DNA from: Duncaniella sp.
GTDB taxonomy: Bacteria > Bacteroidota > Bacteroidia > Bacteroidales > Muribaculaceae
Reading direction: 5' to 3'
Length of the DNA: 12,797 nt
Assembly: GCF_029054785.1 (NCBI RefSeq)
Contig: NZ_JAIDEN010000081.1
Coordinates: forward strand, 1-12,797
Positions 1-7,297 of the stretch are shown one piece after another (position 1 is the stretch's first letter; every line of letters starts with the position of its first letter). The notes below the pieces were generated by a model. The model made no database searches. It was not told the DNA's origin and was given only the letters and a program-made list of their open reading frames with translations. A program made the translations under genes and the position numbers.

Positions 1-1411
1 TGTATGGAGCCAATGAGCCTTCGATCTTACCGGATTTGACCGTGAAGGTCGAATTGTGGACTCTGTCGGTATAATTACCGTCAGGCAAAGTGGTTGCCAA
101 TGCTTCGATTGCCTGTTCACTGCCCGAAATATTGATCAACGCGACTCCGGCTGTACCGCGGCATACTTCAATGACAGCACCGTTGTCAGTAGCTGATATT
201 TTTTCCGGTTCACCGCTCATCTCTTTGCGGAATCGGTTTACGGCTACTACTTCCGGATGCTTGAACTCATCATTGCCGCGGGCTCCTACCCGGTTATTAC
301 CCCAATAATTCTCACGGGTACTTCCGGCAGGACGGCTGAAAAACAGAGGTGTGCCATTCTGACGTGCTGTCAGGAAAACCCAACCCATTCGGATCTGATC
401 GTCAGTCAGGCCTGCTGATTCGTGTTCGTTTGCGTAAGTGTCATGTGACTCAACCCATGTGACAAGTTTTTTGCCGTCAACAGGGTGGTGCCATGAAAGG
501 AGTGAATCTGCTGCGAAATCAGCTTTATCCAGAACTGTGCGCAGTGCATGGCCATAGGCGCTTGCGGTCAGACCCATATACTCTGCATATTCTTCTTCTT
601 TGACATTCTTGTCCTGAAGCACTTCGCCATAGATGAACAATGAGTCTGCCGGAACGGCAAGGCTCAGGCCTTTGACGCTTTCACGTCCGGTTGCTACGTC
701 CCAGAAATTATTGCGTGTAGCGAGTGAATCCAGTGGATCTGATGGTAAACCTATATGCTTGGCCGTATCATAGCGGAAGCCTTTGACGCCCAAACTAAGC
801 AGGTCATTGACATAGGTCATATAGTAATGCTGGAAATCAGGATTCTCGGTATTTACGTCAGGCAGACCGCCCATCATGCCGGTTGTGCATTCATAGCGAT
901 CATTGTAGTCTTGGATAGGTGTAAGCCCATTTGCGTGAAACAGTTTGTCATGACCACCCACTGCATTGTCAAGATCGGGTAATACAGCAGTATGATCGAC
1001 GGCGGTATGATTTGGAAGCACGTCTACAATCACTTTGACATTGTATTTTTCAGCGCTGTCCATCATGGCCTTGAACTGATCTCTGTTGCCAAGCAGATAG
1101 TTGCCGATCTTCCAATCAGTGGGTTGATAATAATAATACCATTTGCCCCTTACGGAATCACCTTCAGCGGAAAAAAGGGCCATCCCTCCGTTTTCTCCGA
1201 CATAACAAGTGTTGGCGGGAGAAGTCTGAACATAGGTGTAACCGGCTGCGGCAATGTCCTTCATATTCGCAGCGATAGTGTCGAATGACCAGGACCAGGC
1301 GTGAAGAATAACATCATCATTTGTGTCGGCAACAGCAACTGTCTCCTTGCCGGAATTGCAGGAAGACATGAAAGCCATGCCTAATACCGAAAGGCATAGA
1401 AGTTTTTTCAT
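1..1411 (-). CDS. Lipoprotein alpha-amylase, GH13 (AmyE-like), 3' end outside window
   Basis: Endo-acting alpha-1,4-glucan hydrolase that would cut starch or related glucans outside the cytoplasm. The visible 470 residues begin with a lipoprotein signal (MKKLLCLSVL, lipobox MSSC, lipidated Cys18). The four classic GH13 regions are all present: region I DVLPNH (130-135), region II GFRYDTAKH with nucleophile Asp215, region III YGEVLQD with acid/base Glu263, and region IV VESHDTYAN with Asp324. The wording of regions II-IV and of the following stretch (TPLFFSRP, 354-361) closely resembles Bacillus subtilis AmyE as I remember it, more than the Bacteroides SusG type. The C-terminal beta domain is nearly complete, so by comparison with AmyE roughly 10-20 residues should be missing past base 1. 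No starch-binding module is visible. The ATG at 1409-1411 is chosen because it gives a complete signal peptide. It lies 75 bp after cdsA on the same strand, so co-transcription is possible. Whether the lipoprotein faces the periplasm or the cell surface cannot be decided: after Cys18 comes NSGKE, not a clear surface-export signal. Confidence 0.93.
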   Translation of the reverse strand, partial: MKKLLCLSVLGMAFMSSCNSGKETVAVADTNDDVILHAWSWSFDTIAANMKDIAAAGYTYVQTSPANTCYVGENGGMALFSAEGDSVRGKWYYYYQPTDWKIGNYLLGNRDQFKAMMDSAEKYNVKVIVDVLPNHTAVDHTAVLPDLDNAVGGHDKLFHANGLTPIQDYNDRYECTTGMMGGLPDVNTENPDFQHYYMTYVNDLLSLGVKGFRYDTAKHIGLPSDPLDSLATRNNFWDVATGRESVKGLSLAVPADSLFIYGEVLQDKNVKEEEYAEYMGLTASAYGHALRTVLDKADFAADSLLSWHHPVDGKKLVTWVESHDTYANEHESAGLTDDQIRMGWVFLTARQNGTPLFFSRPAGSTRENYWGNNRVGARGNDEFKHPEVVAVNRFRKEMSGEPEKISATDNGAVIEVCRGTAGVALINISGSEQAIEALATTLPDGNYTDRVHNSTFTVKSGKIEGSLAPY

Positions 1412-1486
1412 GTTCTGATAATTAAAGTGTAAGTATGAATTATAAAAAATATAAATGTATGATCAAGTCAGGAAGAAGGGCCTGAT

Positions 1487-2347
1487 TCAATATCCATAGA
1501 GGATAATTGCTGTCAGATACAGAACGCTTGCAGGAACTACAAGAAGCAGAGAATCAATGCGGTCGAGAATTCCGCCGTGGCCGGGAAGAATGTTGCCGGA
1601 GTCTTTTACACCTAATGTGCGTTTGATGAGCGACTCGGCCAGATCACCCCATGTGGCAAAGGCTCCGACAACGGCTCCAAGACCACACAAACCAAGCAAC
1701 GATATGGATTCGAAATATTGAGGAAAACCAAATTTGAAGACAAATGCAGATGCGATTGAAAATACCACGCCGCCGATAAATCCTTCCCATGATTTTTTAG
1801 GCGAAATCCGAGGAAACAATTTGTGCTTCCCGATCAGTGATCCTACACAAAATGCGCCTGTATCGTTAAGCCATATCATTACAAACATAGCCAACAACAG
1901 AAATTTTCCATCCGGGAAAGTGTAGAACATCGACATTATGCCCAAAGGAAGAGCCACATACATCTGCCCCATATAGGAGTAGGCAAGATTTGTCAGGGGG
2001 GAATTCTCGTTACTGTACAATTGCACGACAAGCCGGACAATCAGATACAGAAGATAGACCGTGAAAAATGTGCCGCCGAGCACAGCGGTTGTAAATGGAG
2101 AAAGTAATTTGAGATTGACGCATCCCAATCCGATGCAGAGGACAAGTCCTCCGGCAACATCAATTACAAGTGTCGTTATATTTTCCCCTCCGTTTGATGA
2201 GTTGCATAGGTTGTAGAATTCCTGTAAAGCCACAAGCGTGATAAGAGCAAAAAACACAATGTAACTCAACCCGCCTGACAGTACAGAAAAACAGATTAGA
2301 ACGACATAAATCGCCCCGGTTATTGCGCGTAATATGAGATTTTTCAT
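1487..2347 (-). CDS. cdsA: Phosphatidate cytidylyltransferase (CDP-diglyceride synthase)
   Basis: Integral inner-membrane enzyme that joins phosphatidic acid and CTP to give CDP-diacylglycerol and pyrophosphate, the branch point for phosphatidylethanolamine and other phospholipids. The 286-residue protein has about eight hydrophobic segments and carries the whole C-terminal CdsA signature at residues 239-265 (S239, KR at 242-243, KD at 248-249, PGHGG at 255-259, DR at 262-263, D265). NDTGAF (161-166) and RISPKKSWEG (180-189) are also typical of the family. The frame stays open 24 codons further upstream (to 2419), but I choose the ATG at 2345-2347 because MKNLILRAITG is the usual Bacteroidales N-terminus and a promoter-like element lies just upstream of it, inside the longer frame. 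It is divergent from tamB; the amylase gene follows 75 bp downstream. It is not next to ftsH here, a neighbour I recall in other Bacteroidales. Confidence 0.96.
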   Translation of the reverse strand: MKNLILRAITGAIYVVLICFSVLSGGLSYIVFFALITLVALQEFYNLCNSSNGGENITTLVIDVAGGLVLCIGLGCVNLKLLSPFTTAVLGGTFFTVYLLYLIVRLVVQLYSNENSPLTNLAYSYMGQMYVALPLGIMSMFYTFPDGKFLLLAMFVMIWLNDTGAFCVGSLIGKHKLFPRISPKKSWEGFIGGVVFSIASAFVFKFGFPQYFESISLLGLCGLGAVVGAFATWGDLAESLIKRTLGVKDSGNILPGHGGILDRIDSLLLVVPASVLYLTAIILYGY

Positions 2348-2364
2348 TTTTCGTATAATTTCTG

Positions 2365-2396
2365 CAAAAATAGTCAAAATTAATTTACAACGCAAT
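2365..2396 (-). promoter_or_regulatory. Putative Bacteroidota promoter of cdsA
   Basis: Read on the minus strand there is ATTG at 2396-2393, then exactly 20 nt, then TATTTTTG at 2372-2365, which fits the Bacteroides primary-sigma consensus TTTG / TAnnTTTG. Transcription would start near 2360, giving a leader of about 13 nt before the ATG at 2347. This placement argues against the longer cdsA reading frame. Motif-based inference, no transcript data. Confidence 0.55.
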
Positions 2397-2481
2397 TTTT
2401 GAGGCGGAACACTTTCCATAAGTCAGCATTTTCAGCCTGCCAGGGTTTTAACTTTTCAAAGAATTTTTAAAACAATTGTCG

Positions 2482-2489
2482 TACTTTTG
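2482..2489 (+). promoter_or_regulatory. Putative -7 promoter box of the tamB-tamL operon
   Basis: TACTTTTG matches the Bacteroides -7 consensus TAnnTTTG perfectly and lies 44 nt before the TTG start of tamB, giving a likely leader of about 40 nt. No good TTTG or TTG is found about 20 nt upstream (the bases there read AAAG), so the -33 element is weak. That may mean modest or activator-dependent expression. Confidence 0.45.
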
Positions 2490-2533
2490 CAGTTTATATA
2501 GTGAATTGTTTAACATTTTAATTTTAGTGCGCC

Positions 2534-5500
2534 TTGAGTCATACGATTGGTAAAAAGCTCCTTAGAGCATTTCTATGGACGGTTTTAGGCATTGTGATCC
2601 TGCTGATGCTTATACCTGTTCTGCTTTATGTGCCCTTCGTTCAGGATTTTGCAGTCAAGATAGCGACTGAACAAGTGTCGAAATCGACAGGGATGAAAGT
2701 CGAGATCGGAAAACTCCGGCTCGGTTTTCCTCTGCGCCTTAAAGCCGAAAATGCTACTGTTGTACAAGCTAATGGCGATACAATGCTGACTTCAGGTCTG
2801 ATTGCGGTGGATGTCAGACTTCGCCCTCTTTTCAAAGGACAGATAGAAGTCGGTGGTGCTTCGCTTGAACACAGCTTCTACCAGATGGGAAATCAGGATT
2901 CTCTCATGTGGCTGCGGGCAAATATCCGCAAAATCGACATCAATGACACTGATATTGATCTGAAAAACGGAAATATCGGATTGTCTGAAGCCGACATCGA
3001 TGGTGTCAGAGTCAGACTGCGGATTCTTTCCGACTCAACAGCCACTCCTCAGGATACAGCATCGTCAAAACCGATGACTATAAAAGCCGGCAGGATAAGC
3101 ATCCATGATCTGAGCTATACAATGGAAATGCAGCCGATAATTGACTCACTCGGTTGTGATGCGGATTTGATTACCCTTTCGGATGCCATTGTCGACATGG
3201 GACTTAAAAACATCCACGGACACAGTCTTAAAATTGACGGCGCTTCAGCTTCGTATATCTATCCGTTGGCAACAGCATCCGATCAGGTTCACACCGACTC
3301 CATTTCTGATGATGAATCAACCACCGGAGAGTTGTGGACAATTTCGGCTGATGCAATAAGTCTTACAGCCCAAAATGGCCTTTATGCCCAAAAAGGCGCT
3401 GAACCTGTTGCCGGATTTTCTCCTTCATATATAAATGTGGCCGGTGTCTCAATTGAGATTGATTCATTTTACAACCGGGGAACGGATATCCGAGTTCCGC
3501 TGAAAAAATTTGAAGTTGATGATTTCTGCAATTTGCAGATATATGCCGACGGCCTTTTCACAATGGATCAGACCAAAATGGCTGCATCAGGATTCTCAAT
3601 CGAGACCTTGAAGTCATCGCTTAAATTTGATGCCGAGATGGGAATGGGCGATCTCACGACAGACAGTAACCTTCCTCTCCAGCTTAAAGCCTCCGGAAGA
3701 ATTGATCCCCACGAAATAGCTCAGGTCATGCCCGGCCTCCGCAGTACTTTACGCCCCTTGGCTCCGCTGTCTGTTTCAGCAGACATTGATGGGACTGCAA
3801 GCATCCTGAATGTGTACACTCTGGATTTGCGTATGAATCCGCTGGCGCATGTATCACTTGAAGGAGAGGTGGAAAATCCATTCAATCCCGATAAAATCGG
3901 AGGAGAGCTTTCGATTGAGGGTAATCTTTCAACAATCACAGACCGGCAATTTGCATTTCTGCCGATAAAGAAAATTCCGGCGCTCGGAATAAGCGGCACC
4001 GTCAACTATCATCCGGGGCTTGTGTCGGGCGATATTGATCTCACCACCGGAGACGGACGTCTTGCCGGCAACGGCAATTGGAATGGCCGGGCCGAGAGCT
4101 ACGATGCAACTTTGGATATAGCAGACTTTCCGGTTGATGCTTTTATGCCGGAGCTGGGCATAGGAAAAGTTACAGGTTCTTTTACAGCCGAAGGTAAAGG
4201 CTATAATCCGATGAGCAAATCCTCATATGTTGATGCTAATGTGAAAATCCGCAAAATCGAATACAACAAATCAGTATATAAGGATATCGCCCTTGACGCT
4301 TCGCTTCATGACGGTGATGCGACCGGAACTCTTGTCAGCTCCAATTTCAATGCCGATGCGACAGTCCGTTTTGACGCTCGCCTTGACGGTGACACCGTGC
4401 GTTGGGATTTGAATTCTGATGTCAGGAACCTTAACCTGATGGCTCTTGGCTTCTCGGATTCCATTAACCGTGGATCTCTTGATCTGAATTCCAAAGGCTA
4501 TTTCAATCTGAACACACAAGCCATCAATGCGACAGCTGATATTTCACAACTGACATGGAATTTGCCGGGTGTTGATATTGTCTCGCCCAAACCGATATCT
4601 CTGAATCTTAATTCATCCGACTCACTTCTTGATGCGACTCTGGTCAACGGGGATATGAATCTCGGCCTTAATTCTTCTGTCTCGTTGTTCACATTTATCA
4701 ATGAGCTGAATGCCGGCATGACTGAAGTCTCGCAGCAGCTTGACAGTATGCGCATAAACGTCAACAACTTGCATTCTGCCTTCCCTCGTCTTGATATGAT
4801 ACTCGACATGGGGAAAGACAATGTTGCATCATCTTATCTCAGTGAAAGTGCCAAGATGCAGTTCAGTCGGCTTACAGCCGGAGTGCACAATGACAGTGTC
4901 CTTTCATTCAGTGCTTTTGTAACCGGACTTATGACCGGAAGCACAAAACTTGACTCTGTTTCGCTGAATGCGATACAGCACGGCGACTATCTGATTTATC
5001 GTGCGTCAGTAAATAACCAGCCGGGCACATTTGATGATTTTGCCCATGTCACACTCAACGGCTTTGCCGGGGTCAACCGCCTGACAGCCTACATGAACCA
5101 GAAAAATATCAAAGGTGAAAAAGGTTTCAATATCGGCCTGTCAGCCATGATCGAAGACAGTGTTGTGAGCGTCAGGTTTGCTCCGTTGAAACCGACTATC
5201 GCTTACAAGCCCTGGACTCTGAACAAAGATAACTATATCAGCTTTAATCTCGCGAACAAACACCTTGATGCGAATCTTGAGCTGACAGGAGATAAAAGTT
5301 TCATAAAACTGTTTACGGAAGTGCCTTCAGGTATTGACTCAATCGGGCATAGTCATGGAGCTGATGCCGTACAGGAGGATCTCGTATTGCAGATTTCCCA
5401 GGTGCACCTTCAGGACTGGCTGTCAATCAACCCATTCGCGCCTCCTGTAAAGGGTGATCTGAATGCTGACATGCGTTTCAGATATGACAATAGTGTACTG

Positions 5501-7267
5501 ACCGGAAAGGGATCAGTCGGACTCAAAGATCTGTTTTATGGCCGCGAACGTGTCGGGACATTTGATCTTGATGTAGATGTCGCCAATACCAAGAGCGGAA
5601 AACTAATGGCAGATGTCAGCCTCATGGTCGACTCGGTCAAGACTGTCACTGCACAAGGCGTCCTGAATGACTCCACCTCAGGGACACCGTTCCTGCTGGA
5701 TTTCAGAATGATAAAATTCCCCTTGAGAGTGGTCAATCCGTTTATTCCACAAGAGATGGCGACAGTCAACGGTATGCTTAACGGGGAAATGAAGATTACA
5801 GGCGATATGAGCAAACCGGTGTTCAATGGCTTTATTGATTTCGACACCACCACCGTCAAGGTAAAGATGTTAGGCACAACTTTCAGTTTCTCTGAAGAGA
5901 AAATCCCTGTTGACAGCGGAATTGTTACATTCAATAATTTTGCAATCAAGGGATGTAATGATAATCCGTTGTTCGTCAACGGAACTGTCAATGCCCGCAA
6001 TCTGACAAATCTTGGACTGAACCTTGGTCTCAAAGCGTCAAATATCCAGGTAGTCAATAGCAAGAAAGCGCGTGGTGCCGATGTCTATGGCAAGGCATTT
6101 CTAAATGTGGATGCAACCGCAAAAGGGAATATGAATTTTATGCGTGTTGATGCGGATCTGCGAGTGTTGTCTCAGACCAATGTGACATATATCGTATCGG
6201 AAACAGCGGAAACTCTTTCATCCCAAAGTAATGATGACATGGTTCATTTTGTGCAGTTCAATGACACGACAAACGCCACCAATGTCGATTCCCTGACAGT
6301 CAATTCAATGGCTCTCGCGCTGGAGGCGGATCTGCATCTTGACCGTGGATCGACAATAAATGTAGACTTGTCGGCCAACGGATCGAATAGGGTACAGATA
6401 CAGCCGGAAGGGGATGTCGTGTTTACAATGTCAGAGCTAAACGGAGACCGGATGACCGGACGCATCAATATCAACGGTGGCTTTGTCCGTTATACACCGC
6501 CTTTCATGAGCGAGAAACAATTTGAATTCCAGGAAGGATCCTACATATCGTTTAACGGTGATATGATGAACCCCAACCTGAATATCCATGCAGTGGATGT
6601 CATGAAAGCCAACGTGACTCAGGACGGACAGAATTCACGACTGATCAATTTCGACGTGATTCTGTCGGTCACCAACTCACTGAACAATATGAATGTGGCA
6701 TTCGATCTGGCGACAAACGATGACATAACAGTTCAGAATGAACTCGCATCCATGTCGGCAGAACAGCGTGCCAACCAAGCGATGAATCTCTTGCTTTACA
6801 ATGTATACACCGGTGCCGGGACAAAAGGGAATGCCAATCTGTCAGGCAACCAGCTTTACTCCTTCCTGACATCGAAACTGAATTCATGGGCTGCCAACAA
6901 CATTCGTGGCGTTGACATTTCATTCGGAATAGATCAGTATGACAAGACATATTCCGGATCGACATCGACGACTACTTCTTATAGCTATCGGGTCAGCAAG
7001 TCATTCTTCAATGATCGCTTCAAGATCGTTGTCGGAGGCAATTACTCAACCGATGCGGATGCCGACGAGAATTTTTCTCAGAATCTGATAAATGACATCT
7101 CGTTTGAGTATATGCTTAACCAGTCCGGCTCAATGTATATCAAGATTTTCCGCCATACAGGTTATGAAAGTATCCTCGAAGGTGAAATCACCCAGACGGG
7201 CGTCGGTTTTGTGCTGAAAAAGAAATTAAACTCACTCTGGGAACTCTTCGGGATCAGACGTGACTGA
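2534..7267 (+). CDS. tamB: TamB: translocation and assembly module inner-membrane protein
   Basis: Very long periplasm-spanning AsmA-like protein (1577 aa; E. coli TamB is about 1260) that pairs with an outer-membrane TamA/TamL barrel and is implicated in outer-membrane protein assembly and inter-membrane phospholipid transport. Residues 10-34 form one N-terminal membrane anchor (LWTVLGIVILLMLIPVLLYV), followed by an AsmA-type opening (ATEQVSKSTGMKVEIGKLRL). The long middle is made of repeating short polar beta-strands, as expected for the hydrophobic-groove beta-taco fold. The C-terminal DUF490/TamB domain covers roughly 1240-1577, with GRININGGFVRYTPPF from residue 1309, then GDMMNPNLNIHAVD and LLLYNVYTG. 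The start is TTG at 2534: an in-frame stop at 2525-2527 blocks any earlier start, and the next Met (residue 25) falls inside the membrane anchor. tamL follows after 30 nt, so the two are surely one operon. Shadow frames on the opposite strand are not credible genes. Confidence 0.95.
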   Translation: MSHTIGKKLLRAFLWTVLGIVILLMLIPVLLYVPFVQDFAVKIATEQVSKSTGMKVEIGKLRLGFPLRLKAENATVVQANGDTMLTSGLIAVDVRLRPLFKGQIEVGGASLEHSFYQMGNQDSLMWLRANIRKIDINDTDIDLKNGNIGLSEADIDGVRVRLRILSDSTATPQDTASSKPMTIKAGRISIHDLSYTMEMQPIIDSLGCDADLITLSDAIVDMGLKNIHGHSLKIDGASASYIYPLATASDQVHTDSISDDESTTGELWTISADAISLTAQNGLYAQKGAEPVAGFSPSYINVAGVSIEIDSFYNRGTDIRVPLKKFEVDDFCNLQIYADGLFTMDQTKMAASGFSIETLKSSLKFDAEMGMGDLTTDSNLPLQLKASGRIDPHEIAQVMPGLRSTLRPLAPLSVSADIDGTASILNVYTLDLRMNPLAHVSLEGEVENPFNPDKIGGELSIEGNLSTITDRQFAFLPIKKIPALGISGTVNYHPGLVSGDIDLTTGDGRLAGNGNWNGRAESYDATLDIADFPVDAFMPELGIGKVTGSFTAEGKGYNPMSKSSYVDANVKIRKIEYNKSVYKDIALDASLHDGDATGTLVSSNFNADATVRFDARLDGDTVRWDLNSDVRNLNLMALGFSDSINRGSLDLNSKGYFNLNTQAINATADISQLTWNLPGVDIVSPKPISLNLNSSDSLLDATLVNGDMNLGLNSSVSLFTFINELNAGMTEVSQQLDSMRINVNNLHSAFPRLDMILDMGKDNVASSYLSESAKMQFSRLTAGVHNDSVLSFSAFVTGLMTGSTKLDSVSLNAIQHGDYLIYRASVNNQPGTFDDFAHVTLNGFAGVNRLTAYMNQKNIKGEKGFNIGLSAMIEDSVVSVRFAPLKPTIAYKPWTLNKDNYISFNLANKHLDANLELTGDKSFIKLFTEVPSGIDSIGHSHGADAVQEDLVLQISQVHLQDWLSINPFAPPVKGDLNADMRFRYDNSVLTGKGSVGLKDLFYGRERVGTFDLDVDVANTKSGKLMADVSLMVDSVKTVTAQGVLNDSTSGTPFLLDFRMIKFPLRVVNPFIPQEMATVNGMLNGEMKITGDMSKPVFNGFIDFDTTTVKVKMLGTTFSFSEEKIPVDSGIVTFNNFAIKGCNDNPLFVNGTVNARNLTNLGLNLGLKASNIQVVNSKKARGADVYGKAFLNVDATAKGNMNFMRVDADLRVLSQTNVTYIVSETAETLSSQSNDDMVHFVQFNDTTNATNVDSLTVNSMALALEADLHLDRGSTINVDLSANGSNRVQIQPEGDVVFTMSELNGDRMTGRININGGFVRYTPPFMSEKQFEFQEGSYISFNGDMMNPNLNIHAVDVMKANVTQDGQNSRLINFDVILSVTNSLNNMNVAFDLATNDDITVQNELASMSAEQRANQAMNLLLYNVYTGAGTKGNANLSGNQLYSFLTSKLNSWAANNIRGVDISFGIDQYDKTYSGSTSTTTSYSYRVSKSFFNDRFKIVVGGNYSTDADADENFSQNLINDISFEYMLNQSGSMYIKIFRHTGYESILEGEITQTGVGFVLKKKLNSLWELFGIRRD

Positions 7268-7297
7268 TATTAATAACACTTCTAAAAATCTGAAGCT

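Noticed and set aside
755..1288. Two plus-strand frames (755-982 and 992-1288)
   Set aside because: They are antisense to the amylase catalytic domain, whose frame contains all four GH13 motifs.
1468..1485. Hairpin TCAGG/CCTGA between cdsA and the amylase as a terminator
   Set aside because: Only 5 bp of stem and no T-run on the minus strand; too weak to call.
2348..2419. Longer N-terminus for cdsA from the ATG at 2419
   Set aside because: The additional 24 residues are not typical of CdsA, and a promoter-like -33/-7 pair lies inside this stretch, so they would not be on the transcript.
5536..6063. 175-residue open frame on the minus strand inside tamB
   Set aside because: Antisense shadow of the TamB beta-repeat region; serine and threonine rich composition without motifs.
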